64,000 bases of DNA from Diadophis punctatus similis (taxonomy: Eukaryota; Chordata; Lepidosauria; Squamata; Dipsadidae): NCBI GenBank assembly GCA_023053685.1, contig JALIGW010000004.1, positions 86,382,249 through 86,446,248 on the forward strand, in the 5' to 3' direction. This document shows, one piece after another, positions 20,765-32,910 of this stretch. The notes under the pieces are model-generated. The model ran no database searches and was not told the origin of the DNA. It saw nothing but the letters and a program-made list of their open reading frames with translations. Position numbers and translations under genes: made by a program. Positions within the stretch are counted from its first letter, which is position 1; each line of letters begins with the position of its first letter.

Positions 20765-21726
20765 GTATATTTATTTACTTATTTATTTAGTGTTCTTCTA
20801 TGCCGCCCTACTCCCTGAGGACTCAGAGCGGCGTACAACATTTTAAGGAACAACTAAACAATAAAATTATTAAAAACAATTTAAAAAGAGTTTTAAAAAG
20901 ACATACAAAACCATGCATACATATGGGAAAGTTGTCTCAAAATCACCCCACCTGCAGGAAGAGCCATGTCTTAATCACCCCAAGGTGGGGATAATTCGGA
21001 TCCCTGGGGGTAGTTGGTTCCAGAGAACAGGGGTCCCTACAGAGAAGGCCCTCCCCCTAGGCCCCGCCAGCCGGCATTGTTTGACTGACGGGACCCGGAG
21101 GAGACCCACTCTGTGGGACCTAACCGGTCGAAGGGAAGTATGAGGTAGGATGCAGTCCCGGAGGTAACCTGGTCCTAAGCCATGTAGGGCTTTAAAGATG
21201 ATGATCAACACCTTGAATTGCACCCGGAGACCAATGGGCAACCAATGCAGCTGGCGGGGTATGGGTGTTACGTGGGTGTATCTTGAGACACCCACCACAG
21301 CACGCGCAGCCGTATTTTGCACCAGTTGAAGTCTCCGGATACTCTTCAAGGGTAGCCCCATGTAGAGCACATTACAGTAGTCCAATCTAGAGGTGACAAG
21401 GACATGAGTGACCGTGAGTAGAGCCTCCTTCTCCAAGTATGGTCGCAATTGGTGCACCAGGTGGACCTGTGCAAAGGCTCCCCTAGCCACAGCCGTAAGA
21501 TGTTGATCTAATTTTAGCTGTGGATCTAGGAGAACTCCCAAATTGCGGACCCATTCCGAGGGAGTTAGTTTTTCTCCCCCAAGAACCAAGGAGGGACAGT
21601 CGGAATATCCAGAGCCGCCACTCAGTCTTGTCGGGGTTAAGCTTGAGCCTGTTCCTCCCCATCCAGATCCTGACATCGTCCAGGCATCGGCACATCACAT
21701 CCACTGCCTCCCTGAATTGAAACGGG
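20765..21726 (-). mobile_element. CR1/L2-type LINE 3' end with RT thumb region
   Basis: The minus-strand frame (21676-20975) carries the post-catalytic part of a CR1/L2-group reverse transcriptase: 'VRNLGVLLDPQLKLDQHL', 'LVTSRLDYCNVLYMGLPLKS', 'QLVQNTAARAVVGV' and 'LHWLPIGLRVQFKVL', through to the C-terminus. Another frame upstream (21704-21615) contains 'WMGRNRLKLNPDKTE', the segment just after the YxDD motif. A frameshift separates them near 21610 and the copy is 5'-truncated just after the catalytic centre. The 3' UTR with 'gccgccctactccctgagga' ends in a TATTTA-repeat tail (20765-20795 as read on the plus strand). Confidence 0.88.
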
Positions 21727-22781
21727 GTGGAAATGTACAGCTGGGATGTACGGATATGTATGGATGTTTATGTAAAGTTGGTGAAAAAAGAATTCTTTTT
21801 TTAAAAAAGGAAATGAATCTTGTGTGCAGCACATGGAAACAAAATGTGGGGCAGAGCCCGGTTTCTGAATCCAACTCTCTACTAATAACTAGGATTCCCT
21901 CTTCTGTGGTCTCTGTTGGGAAGGCAGTTGGTTCACAGAGGCGGGGATCTAATTTCTCAAATCCACCCTACAGTATATGGTATAGATTACATATATTCAG
22001 CGAATTAACCACCCGGTATTCTGCTTTTATTAGCTTCTGTTCCCTTTTTGATCTCTCTTTTTCCCCCCTTTTCTGGCCAGTATCACTTTTCCCTCAGTAT
22101 CCTGTAACTGCCCTGCCACAAGCCTACTATTATTCTCTACCTTGGAATTTATATTCCGAGATTTTTTCTCCCTCCTTCTTCCTGCCTCAAAAGACTCCAT
22201 TCATGATGTACATGAGGCCAGACTAAATATTGCCGGAGGCTCAAGGTAAGTGAAGAGAAATGCGTAACTCAGTAGCTGAAGGCCCAATCCCAGCTAGATA
22301 GATGGTCCATCTATTTCTGTTATTTCTTCTGAGGCTTCTTGAGTTTTGAGTAACAGTGGTTCTCGGTGAAGGATTCATTGCTTCATCGGCTATTCTTGCA
22401 TGCCAGACTTTATTTTAATGGCATTAATTCTTGGCCTCTTCGTTTCTGCAAATCAGTTCAAGCAAGTTATATCTTCACTTTTACTCGACTTAATATTTGA
22501 ACCAAAGCAGTAATGCCCAGGCAAAACTCACTAATTTTTTGGACTTCGGGATCTTGAGACACATTGAGTAGGCTGCAGGATTGTGCGTTGCGCTTGTCTT
22601 ATGGAGTTTGTCTCACCAAGCTGCTTCTTCACCTGGTGATGAATTCTTGGAGCAGCACAGAGGTGTGACTGCTCTCACAAGAAAGGGTTAAGGGCGTGTT
22701 TTCCCCCTCATACCTTTGGTAGAGTGCAGAGTTTGTTTGATGCTTTGCACAGAGCTATTGGTTTGGTGTGAAAGAAAAATA
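21727..22781. other. Unassigned DNA
   Basis: AT-rich sequence. The long plus frame 21543-22226 begins inside the antisense of the LINE and continues through this region without recognisable motifs. Confidence 0.4.
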
Positions 22782-22998
22782 CAGTTATTTATTTATTTAT
22801 TTATTATAACCCACATTTGTAGAGTAGCTTGAGGGGGGAGGGGAGATATGCTCTGTCCCCTCTTATTTTTCCCTCAAAAGCAACCTGCCCATCAGTTTGG
22901 GCTGAAAGAAAAGGCCTGGACCAGAATCACTGAATGAGTTTTTGTGGCTGGGGGGGGATGAGAACCCACTCCTGTCTCTTAGTTCAATGCTTTAACCA
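22782..22998. mobile_element. CR1/L3-like interspersed repeat fragment
   Basis: Begins with a TTTA-repeat tail and shares the 'ggcctggaccagaatcactg' and 'caatgctttaaccagt' blocks with 2818-3036. Confidence 0.55.
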
Positions 22999-23129
22999 GT
23001 CTAGGAAGATTTTTAAAAATCAGTTTAGACATTCCTTATTCCTCGAGGCCTATGGAGTGGCTAATAAACTGCTCTGCATAGCCACAGTTTATTTAATTAC
23101 GGTTCGTACAGTTTATTTAAGCCACGGTT

Positions 23130-23806
23130 TGTTCATTTTATTTATTTATTTATTTATTTATATTATTTATTTATTATTCGCACTTGTATGCCGCCCACTC
23201 CACAGAGACTCTGGGCGGCTCACAACAATAAGAAATCTACATGCAAACAATAAATATAGAAAAAACATTAAAAACAATAATTATTAAAAACATTAAAAAC
23301 TTTTAAAAACAACAATTTAAACACCCCATACAATAATTCATTCATGGGGCCAAGAGTGCTCGATGTTATACTGAAATCATTGGCCCCATGTCTGTTGACA
23401 AAGCCAGGTTTTTAGCGCTTTTCTGAAGGCTGGCAGGGTGGGAATAATGCGGATCTCAGGGGGTAGTGTATGCCACAGAGAAGGCCCTTGTTTGTGGGCC
23501 CGCAAGCCGACATTGTTTGGCTGACAGGACTACCAGCAGACCAACTCTGTGGGCTCTAATCGGTCTTAGGGAGGTATGTTGAAGAAGGCGGTCTCGGAGG
23601 TAAACTGGTCCTAAGCCATGTAGGGCTTTAAAGGTAATCACCAACACCTTGAATTGCGCTCGGAGACCTATGGGCAGCCAGTGCAGTTCGCGAAGGATGG
23701 GTGTCACATGGGTGTATCTAGGGACACCCATCACCACACGTGTCGCCGCATTCTGCACTAGCTGCAGTCTCCGAACGTTCTTCAAGGGTAGCCCCATGTA
23801 GAGTAG
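23130..23806 (-). mobile_element. CR1/L2-type LINE 3' end, second copy
   Basis: Same family as 20765-21726. The frame 23797-23456 encodes 'MGLPLKNVRRLQLVQNAATR' and 'LHWLPIGLRAQFKVLVI', and the 3' UTR reads 'gccgcccactccacagagac' ending in a TTTA-repeat tail near 23130-23175. Truncation falls exactly at 'GLPLK', some 80 residues further in than the first copy. The C-terminal frame is changed near 23460. Confidence 0.87.
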
Positions 23807-24195
23807 TTATTTATCCAAACATTGCACAAGTTCATCATTGAAAGCAATGCCAAAGTGGGATACAATGAATTAAAAGCAAATAATATGTGATGTTAAATAT
23901 TGAGAATAATTTACTGTACTCAAGAGAAATTAAGCTCTCTTAGGCACGTGACCCTAAGCCAGAAAGGAGCCACAGTTTAGTCCAAAGCCCAGACAAGCGG
24001 CTTAGGCAGCCCTCGGCTTAAAGCCACAATTGGGACCAGAATTGTGAGCGGTCCCAATTTGATGACCATTTTTACGGCAGTCATTAAGCAAATCTATCAG
24101 AGTTTGTTGCAGAAAAATCAATTTCCAGAAGCACACACAGATGACTGATTCAGCTGGATTCATTAACTTCTCTTTAAACATAGTAATATATGATG
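23807..24195. other. Unassigned DNA with MITE debris
   Basis: The part 23985-24110 ('gcggcttaggcagccctcgg', 'aaagccacaattgggaccag', 'tgatgaccatttttacggca') resembles the non-autonomous family seen at 25015-25470, 30881-31012 and 31853-32140. The rest shows nothing. Confidence 0.4.
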
Positions 24196-24760
24196 TTCGT
24201 CCATCGTGTTCGAAGAGGACCTTGTCATCTAATCGAGGGGGATGTCAAGACTTGCGCGTGAATTGGATTAAAGTGAGGGAGAGGTGTGCATAGTCAGCCT
24301 CACTCTCTCTTCCCAGTTGAGACAGTTGGAGATGGGCTGGGCGCAGTGGTTGACCAGGGCGTCTTTCGTGTCTTGCCGTGCTCTTAGCGTACCACATCGC
24401 TTGCAGAGACCGCCTTCATGACTGTTGTCCTATTCTAGTAGATTTCATCCGCTCAGTCCGCCGGAATCTGTCTTCACGTGCTCGGGATAGATAAGTCCAT
24501 ATCTCACCGAAGGTCGATGACCCAACGGCTACTCTCAACCTGGTTTGGCCAGCCTGTCGAAGCTGTTGCCCGGGGTGTGGCCGCTGCGCATGCTACAGCT
24601 GCTAGGAGCCACAGGTGAGAGCTGAGTGACAGGTGGGGACCAAAGGTGAACGAGCTGCCCTAAAAGCTGCCCTAGAATGAGCTACCGTAAAAGGACACGA
24701 CATGCCCCTACACCAGAGGTGCTACCCCTCCCTGAGCATCCCATACACCCCAATATATAT
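24196..24760 (-). mobile_element. Unclassified repeat-like block, perhaps a non-LTR 3' region
   Basis: CpG-containing sequence unlike its AT-rich flanks. Read on the minus strand it ends in 'tcgaacacgatggacgaaca' followed by AT-rich sequence, which suggests a retroelement 3' end. There is no open frame with a known motif. Classification is a guess. Confidence 0.3.
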
Positions 24761-25014
24761 ATACAATACCACAAGTAGATTATTTCTTCAAGTAAACACA
24801 AGCAGGAGTTAGTTTCATTTCAGCAGAGCAGACAAGCACAGAGTGGGCTGAGAGTGCAGAGTGGACAGAGAGCACAGAGTAGACTGAGCCACGCCCAGCC
24901 TTAAGCTTAAGTTTCAATTTCGATTCTCTGCACAGACTCAGAAGTGGTTAGCTCCCATTAGTTGCTATGCCTATTCATTGGCTAACCTTATTAACATGGC
25001 TCTCCCAGTTCATG

Positions 25015-25470
<456 letters not shown>

Positions 25471-28400
25471 GGCAATTTTGAGGCCTTCAGCACCCACGGT
25501 AAGCGAGCAGAGAAAGAAGGGGGCTCCTTGAGTTTGAGAGGGTCCCCTCCCTATTTGTCACATCTTGTCCAGTGGTGAATACCTGGCTGATGTGGTCGGA
25601 GGCCTCAGTCTCAGCTGGGAGGCCGGTTCCCGGGGGTGGGGGGGTGGGGGAGGAATAAGCAAGTTTGCAGGGAAGGTTTCCTAGGGATCCAAGGCTGGAG
25701 GGCAGACTCAGTCCTGCTGCTTTATTTGCGGCTCCTTCCTCTTATTTCTTAAAAATTGTATTTCGGGGCACAACTACTTCGAGATACGACAGGGCCTGTT
25801 GCAAGTTACAGTAGTCCCCGCATAAAGTGTGATGCAACAACCCACAATCCAAGGTTTCACTCAGAAAAATGTTAAACTTTCCAAAGCTAGTTTAGCAATG
25901 CCATTTTGAAATCTTTAGAATATACTTTTATGTGACTCATGTGAGAAAAAGCGAAAGGGGTCACAGGGAAAAATGTAATTGTGAATCACACCTCGGTATA
26001 TTTATTATGTTTTTTTCCCCATATGACTGTACTTGTTTCCTTTTTTTAAATAAGGCTTAGAACTCAAGCCCTTCACAAAAGAGTTTCCATGACGACTGAT
26101 CCCATACAGTTTGAGTACTTCCTTCTACTCACGCATACAATAAATTTGTGTATTTGTTTAAACTTGAAAATTTGTGTATACTTGAAAACACTGCCCCCAA
26201 AAAATCCCTCATGATGCAGGATTTTAAGGTTTCTTCCAAATTTCTGGTGATTTCTGTCAAATGTGGGATCTGATCTGAGAGTTTAGTGGAGCACCAACTG
26301 TTGCCACTTTGAAGGGGGCTCAAACCCGATTTGGCCAAGACTTATGATTATTAGATGAAAAGGTAGGATGAATGCAAATATGAAACTAAACTTGTTTTAT
26401 TTTAAAAGTTTGTATACATATATAAGTATATAGTTGATGTAGTTACATACAGTATGTAGGTAAAAAGAAAGTTAAGCTATTTGCTTAATATATGTATGCA
26501 TGTACAGTGACCATTACGAAGAGGGGCCTCTATGGGCCTCCATTTCTAAGAAGATGTTCCTCAGTCTACGTAGGGACATCCATGCTGGAATCTAACCCTA
26601 ACCCTTCAGCAGGACAGGCAATGATCATCCCTCTCCGCATTCATTCTCTGCTCCATAATGCATGAAGTTTCCTTCTTGAGCTCAGTGCGCATTTAGGAGT
26701 CTTCCGCAAAACTCCTCATTGCCAAACTAGCAGAATCCATTCCTGTAAATCGTTTGTACACATATTTGTGCCAAAAGGTATGTCTCCAAAGCAGAACTTT
26801 GTCTCCTTTAAATAAGAGTTGCTGAGCAACAGAGCAGTTGCCCCCCCCCGATGATGTCTCCCTGGACGGAGACTTGCTAGTTAGCTTTAGCTCTGTTTCC
26901 AGCTGGGGTCTTCTCAGAAGGCTGCCCCTTTGGGGGGAGGCTTTCCTTAGCCAACGAGGCAGCCTCATCATCAGTGCAAGTTTTCCTCTTTCTTCCTGGC
27001 TTCAGGTGAAGGATTGACCAGGCGTCTTCAGCAAAAGGACGGGAGTGAATAATAACACTCTCTGTGTGTTCCTTCACGAAGGAAATTCCTGAAATTTCCT
27101 TTATGAAATTTCTGTTTCTCCAAAACAGGCGTGCCTTTTCTTCTCCTTAGCAGAGAGCAGCAGACGGTCACAACTGGAAAAGCTCCATCCCTGCTCCCTT
27201 TGGGCGGTCGAGGAGGGAAGAGGTACTCCAGATGTGGTTGTAGCAACCCGGATCAGTTTCAGATTCATTTTATATTAAAATCCGAATGGTTGGGAGGCGG
27301 AAAGCCTGGTTGTCTGGAAAGCAAATTGTGAAGAGCTTCAGAGCAGATTGTTTCTCCTCCCACTCAGTGGGTTTCAAGGGGGCCATTTCGCCTCTAAATA
27401 AAAACTGAGTTTGGTAGTGTCTCCTGTGGGGAACCCCCACCGTACTGATCAATGGCTGCGGCACCGTTGCCGTGGAGTACTTGACTGAATCGTCTTCGCA
27501 GCTTCCATCCCAACCGGCAAAGGTCTTCACTGCTCCCTTTCCCTCTTCCTCTGTCATTTGGTTTAACAGGAGGAGTGTGTCTGCTCTGAGCAGCAGGTTC
27601 CCGGCTTCCCGTTTTCTCATCCAGGCTCCGCAGTGAGCGGCCTGCAGGCTCCCAACCTCTGGCGCCTTGAGTGGCGGTTGCTCTTCCCTCCAGGCTGCTG
27701 CAAAAGGAGAGCCGAGGGCAGCCTCCTGGCCAGTCAGCCGACCGCCATGTTTTCCATTTCGCTGAGGATTCATTAGAGTCTCTCATTGGCCCTGAATCCA
27801 AGAAGGTGGAATAAACCCTCTGTTGTTACTCGCAGGAAGCAGTTTCATTATGTGTTACCACTCCTGCTTAGAATCCGAGCATGGTTGATAATAAGAATTA
27901 TCCTGAGAATTTAGCACATGCAGGGCAATGAAGTATAGAATGTAACAGCTACGTTTCATCATTTCATCCTGCTCCTTTTATTTCCGTACATTTACTTCAT
28001 TTCAAAAGAGAAAATTAGGATGTTTTCCCTAACCAAGTGTATGGAAATACTAATTCTAAAAATCTGGTGCTCAGCAAATCCTTAAGGACTATGAAAATAA
28101 GCATTTGGAAGACCCAATTTCAAAGTACTTGATATACCTATGTCAGTATCTACTGTAAACTAAACCAAAGTTACTTTCGCAGGTATAAAAAACCGGTTTT
28201 CCAGATATAATTTAATAAATAAAGAGTATATAATCACATTGCAGTCGGAATTAAATTATTTGAACTAATAATGCAAGTAAGACAGTGTGAAGGCAAATTT
28301 TAAAAATACATTTGTTGTTATAATTCATAGATTACCTATGTAATATCGATATTATGTTGAAACCATAATAATGTTGATATTACCAACATTTTATTCTGAA

Positions 28401-29043
28401 GGTAAAAATAGAAGGGTTTGAGACTCGTCTCTCTTTTTGAAAGGTTAATACCGTAAGAGTGACACCAATAATGTGGAATAAAATCATGAAGAAATTAAGT
28501 TAAAATCAGAGAAGTTAAAATCTTTCTCAACATCTTTTTATATGGATGAAAAGGTACCTCTACTACACCAGTATACTACAAGAAATAAATCCCAGTGATC
28601 GATGTTGATATATAGTAGCTATTGTAGAATATAATGTATTGTGTTGTTAGATCAGATATGCTTAGCAGTAATAAAAATAGAAAAAATTGATTGACTTGGT
28701 AGACTAAGGCGATAATTTGTTAAGAAGTCTCTGGCTTTTTATGACGTGTAATTCTCAAATGAAGCATTCATGATGACAATCTGCTTGTAAGGTATGTATA
28801 GTGTGTTGAACTATGCCGTGATCCTTTATTGAATTCTCTAGGTATTGGTATGTGTGATAAAAATATATAGTCTTACATCTTCTATACAAATAGGATGAAA
28901 TGTTTCCAGCAGAAGGCTTCAGAAGAACAAATAATCTCTCATTCATCAAACTCTGCCCAGTTTAAAGAGCCTCCAGAGATCATGACAATAAAAACAACAA
29001 CAACGCATGGAGGATAATCATGAGGAACCTTTAAAGCATGATA
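25471..29043. other. Unassigned DNA
   Basis: No transposon ends or exons recognised in 3.5 kb. Overlapping minus frames at 27270-27801 (167 and 135 residues) lie in a GC-richer patch but show no domain, repeat structure or splice context I can defend. 27850-28750 is AT-rich. A few bases at 25808-25822 ('tacagtagtccccgc') recall a mariner-type end but have no partner. Confidence 0.4.
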
Positions 29044-29278
29044 AGAGCCCTGGTGGCCAGTGGTTGGAATGCAGCACTGCGGGCTGACTCTGCTCACTGC
29101 CAGGAGTTCGATCCTGACCGGCTGAAGGTTGACTCAGCCTTCTGTCCTTCTGACGTCAGCAAAATGAGGACTCAGATTGTTGGTGGGGGCAAGAGGCTGA
29201 CTCTGTAAACTGCTTAAGAGAGGACTGCAAAGCACTGTGAAGAGGTATATAAGTCTAAGGGCTATTGCTATCGCTATC
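29044..29278 (+). mobile_element. Sauria-type tRNA-derived SINE
   Basis: Plus-oriented copy: 'gagccctggtggccagtggt', box B-like 'agttcgatcctgacc', 'gaaggttgactcagcc', 'actctgtaaactgcttaaga', 'aggtatataagtctaa' and a 'ggctattgctatcgctatc' tail. Confidence 0.92.
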
Positions 29279-30880
29279 TCTGGTGATGCAGAAGGTTAAG
29301 ACACACAGAGTTAGTGGAAATCCTGAAGAGAAGGACCCTCCCAATAAGCTCAATGGACGTAATGTGCTCCATGGTGAACTGCAATGTCACTTGTTCGAGG
29401 AAGAGGGGGGGGCGCGACCCGAAATGGCATAGTTCTGATGTGGGCATGGTCCAAATGCCTAATCAAATAAGTGAACGCGGGCCTTTCAGGCTATCTGAAT
29501 TTTGCTTCAGGTCCCTCTTGTCTCCGTTAAAATTCATGCCAATCGGGGCAGACTTCAGATTACCCTGAAATCTACAAGCTGGATTTGTTGTCTTAGAATC
29601 CCGAGAGCCTCAGTGGGTCGGAGGGGCTTTCGTTTGGGGCTTTCGTACCCAGTCACCGCATTATGTGGGGGGTTCGAGGGCCACGGAAGGACAGGGGTGC
29701 CAATTGGATGGGGGGAATTGCTTTTGTTCCTTTGGTTTTCGGGAGGTTCTTAGTTTGTCAGAACCGTTGAGCTGTTTGCTCCTTACCCTCTCCAGGTCTT
29801 GAGAATCGCTTCCCATATAAAAGAATCCGCAGTTGACAACCCCAGCCCAAACAATCGAGCAGCTCCACTTAAAATAACTTTGTCCCTCTTCTCACTAAAG
29901 TGTCTTCTTATCTTATAGAAATATTTAAGCAATTCTGCACAGCTTTCTCTCTCCCCCCTTGCCCCCCCTCCCAAAAAAAATAATCAGTAGCAAACTATGA
30001 AACTCTGAATTCATGCTTCCTCTTTTACCGTGCAAACCCAGTGAGGTGACCTTGTGGTTCGTCTGAGAAGGTCCAAGAGAAGAGCCCATCTTCAAATTCC
30101 TCTTCACCCAAGAAGCTCTTTGGATGACGGAGGCCCAGCAGGGCCTTCAACCAGCTCTGGGTTGTGTGCTTGTTGCTCCCCGATCAGCGCATGATCGAAG
30201 CCTTTGGGCTTCCTGCAATGCACCAAGTGGGACATGAGAAGATGATTGTTCTTCTCATGCAGGACTGTGGTTTGGAAACAGCCTTAATAATAAGAAATCA
30301 CAAAGGGTTGCAAGCTCTGGTATGTTAAAAGTCACTTTCATGCTGCTCTTCACCCACTGCATTGCAAAACAGAAAAGAAAACAGCATCTCCAAATGAATC
30401 ATAAAAATATTTCTGTCATTTAGCAGCTTCTTGTCTGCAAAAACAAACTTTTACACCCATGAAAAGAATTCTACCTATTTTTAGTGCATAGCAGCTCCTT
30501 AATGGCCCACCCCTAATAATTCCATTCGTCTGAACAGGCTGATTTACTGCTGGCAAGTTGAAGCCATCCAGCGCTTTGATTTGGCTGCGATCTTGCCTGA
30601 GATTTGGGGCTGCCGGGGGCTGGGATGGGATTTGTGAAAGGAAGCATGAAGGGGGGGGGGGAAGCGGAAGATGCTGGTTTTCGGATTCTGGGAACTGGCT
30701 GGATTCCTATGAAAACGGGCCCTGGTTTCCGCGTGAGGCCTCCGGTGAGAAGGTTTCTTCTGAGCCGGCTCTCTCCATGGATGTTGGCAACTGGTGTGCA
30801 TTCACCATGGTTGCAATGTCCTGGGATCATGTAGTTGCCGTTTCCATGGATCACGCAAAGATCCACTCCACAGCAGTGTG
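29279..30880. other. Unassigned DNA
   Basis: No feature recognised. The frames 30513-30908 overlap on both strands in a GC-richer patch and have no known motif. Confidence 0.4.
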
Positions 30881-31012
30881 TGACTCACTTAATAACCAAT
30901 GGCAATAGGTCATAAAATCAGACATGACTCACTTAGAAAACAACCTTGCTTAGCAATGAAAATTCTGGTCCCAGAATTATGTGGTCATAATTGGAGGACT
31001 GCCTGTATACAG
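30881..31012. mobile_element. MITE fragment ('cttagcaa' family)
   Basis: 'tgactcacttagaaaacaac', 'cttgcttagcaatgaaaatt' and the end 'tggaggactgcctgtatac' match a recurrent reptile non-autonomous DNA element whose pieces are also at 31853-32140. Confidence 0.5.
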
Positions 31013-31314
31013 CAGTGAGAAAACTTCTCTGAGCCTCCACTGACCAAGTTAAACCAAGTGCCGAAGGGCCATCGGTTGATGCTCCCCATGGGATTCGGAA
31101 TCCTCCTCCGAGAGCTCTGGAGCTCCAAAGGGGGTCTGTGCTCCCTCCCCTCCCCCCGGCCTCTCAAAGCCGTGTCCGAAATGGAGGATTTCCAGCCGTT
31201 TCTTTCAGAGGCCTGACTGGGCAGCAGCACTTAGGCCAGCTTGTCTGACCTTCAAAAGCTACGCAGAATCAGGCTTAGCGAGTTCTGGGGGCAGATGCCC
31301 CGGGGGGCTCCAGG

Positions 31315-31545
31315 CAGGGGTGAAATCCACTTACCTTCCCTACCGGCTTGCAAATGTGAACACGCCATGCATGCGCTCGCTTCGCTCTCGCGCGATGTCT
31401 GCGCATGCACAAAGCCTGCACATGCGCAGAGCCGGAAAACCGTCCTAAAAAAGGGATGTCATGATGGCGTGGGTGGGTGGGGCTTTGCGCAGTCGGCCCT
31501 ACCGGCCTGCGCGAGACGGTTGGAGCCGGCTGCATTTCACCCCTG
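31315..31545. mobile_element. hAT-type MITE, 'caggggtgaaat' family
   Basis: Left end 'caggggtgaaatccacttac' and right end 'gcatttcacccctg' are inverted repeats. The same ends bound the nested element 45720-47035. No clean 8-bp TSD is visible here. The interior contains several TGCGCATGC-type motifs. Confidence 0.7.
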
Positions 31546-31592
31546 GTCGGGATGGACCTCAGAAAACACCCCATCAAAAGGCAGCGAAAGGG

Positions 31593-31845
31593 CCGAATGG
31601 GACTTTTCGGCTCGTACCTTTGGCCGTGCCTGTTTCTCCTCCAGGGTTTCGCCTCTGCGTTATTATCCACCAACTTTTCTCCTTGGCTGGCCCTTCCCCA
31701 TCCTTTCGCCCCGGCACATGGGCCCCGTCCCCTCCGTCCCAGTCCCTTCGCTGCGGCCCATTCTTCAAAGTACAGTTCGCATTGTGCGTTTGGGCACCCG
31801 GAAGAGTTCGCCGCCAGCCAATCGGTGCAGGGCCTCGGGCTTTTT
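31593..31845 (+). repeat. Left arm of a 250-bp inverted repeat (CpG-rich, unclassified)
   Basis: From 'gggacttttcggctcgtacc' to 'agccaatcggtgcagggcct' this segment is highly similar to the reverse complement of 32660-32908. It carries a CCAAT motif next to CpG-dense sequence. It is probably one copy of a dispersed element whose second copy inserted in opposite orientation. The frames across it on both strands are not conserved between arms as proteins I recognise. Confidence 0.8.
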
Positions 31846-31852
31846 TTAACCG

Positions 31853-32140
31853 GTCTTGCCACCGTTGTTAAGCGAGTAGTTGCACTGAACAGCTGTCTCT
31901 CTTAGCAACGGAGATTCAGGGAAGCCCAATTCACTTAGCAACCATGTGACTCACTTAAGAGCTGCAACTACTCACTTAACAATGGTGGCAAGACTGGTTG
32001 TAAAGTGGGTGAAGGCTCACTGAACAGTTGTCTCTCTTAGCAATGGAGATTCGGGGAAGGCCGATTCACTTAGCGACTGTGTGGCTCATTTAAGAACTGC
32101 AACTACTGGCTTAACGGTTGCAAGACCGGTTGTAAAGTGG
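31853..32140. mobile_element. Tandemly duplicated MITE unit ('cttagcaacgg' family)
   Basis: Two copies of a roughly 150-bp unit are seen: 'gaacagctgtctctcttagc' near 31889 and 'gaacagttgtctctcttagc' near 32023, each followed by 'gcaactact' and 'aagac(t/c)ggttgtaaagtggg'. The alternating direct and inverted short motifs are characteristic of this non-autonomous family. Confidence 0.6.
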
Positions 32141-32344
32141 GTGCTATTGGTTTCTTAATGCTATCTCTCTGTTTCTTAATATATATTCCCTCTCTCCTTA
32201 GGGTAGGATACCTGCCCGAGAAACAAATACTCCTGTGGAGGAAGCCGGGTTATTTATGCCCCCCACCCCCGCTCTTCCACCCCCTCCCCTTCCTTCTCCT
32301 AACCCACCTCCGCTCTTCCACCCCCTCTCCTTCCTTCTCCTTTT

Positions 32345-32650
32345 TTTTTGAGAATAAATAAGAATATTTATTTCTTTAAAAAAAGTTTTTTATTTTCTTT
32401 TAATATTCTTCACATAAAACATCAATACATATACCATAATATATTGTCAAAAATTTAACCTGATTTTTTCCCCCACCTCCAATATTATTACTAGATTACC
32501 TATCTATCCTACATATCAAATCCAATCACTCCCTTCCCTCTATCCTTCTCCCCTCCCTCTACTTTCTTCCTCCTTCTCTCCCCTTTCCTACTACCCCTTC
32601 TTCCTTCTTTTCCTTCTCCTAACAAGCGCAGCACCTCCCCCAAAGCAGCA
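32345..32650 (-). mobile_element. L1-like 3' UTR with polypurine tract and A-rich tail
   Basis: Read on the minus strand: a G/A-rich tract (32650 to about 32520), then AT-rich sequence and an A-rich end around 32345-32400. The layout matches the L1 3' end at 55573-55710. It is immediately preceded, in minus orientation, by the CpG-rich arm 32660-32908, so the two may form one element. Confidence 0.45.
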
Positions 32651-32659
32651 CCTCTCCCA

Positions 32660-32908
32660 AAGCCCCCGAGCGCCTGCACCGATTGGCTGGCTTCGAACTG
32701 TCCCGGGTGCCCAAACAGCCCGACACGAACCGTACTTCGACGAATGGGCCGTGGCGAAGGGACTGGGACGGAGGGGCCGGGGCCCATGTGCCGGGGCGAA
32801 AGGATGGGAGAGAGACAGCCGAGGAGAAGAGCTGGTGGATAATAACGCGGAGGCGAAACCCTGGAGGGGAAGCAGGCACGGCCAAGGGTACAAGCCGAAA
32901 AGTCCTAG
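32660..32908 (-). repeat. Right arm of the 250-bp inverted repeat
   Basis: Reverse-complement copy of 31593-31845. It contains 'cctgcaccgattggctgg' and 'ggacttttcggcttgtaccc' on the minus strand. Arms are separated by about 815 bp. Confidence 0.8.
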
Positions 32909-32910
32909 AC

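Noticed and set aside
27270..27801. Overlapping minus-strand frames of 167 and 135 residues
   Set aside because: Two different frames are open over the same GC-richer patch, with no motif and no start or splice context. A host exon cannot be excluded but is not supported.
31241..31905. Four overlapping frames of 136-202 residues
   Set aside because: They cover a hAT MITE and one arm of an inverted repeat. The other arm does not keep the same frame as a recognisable protein.
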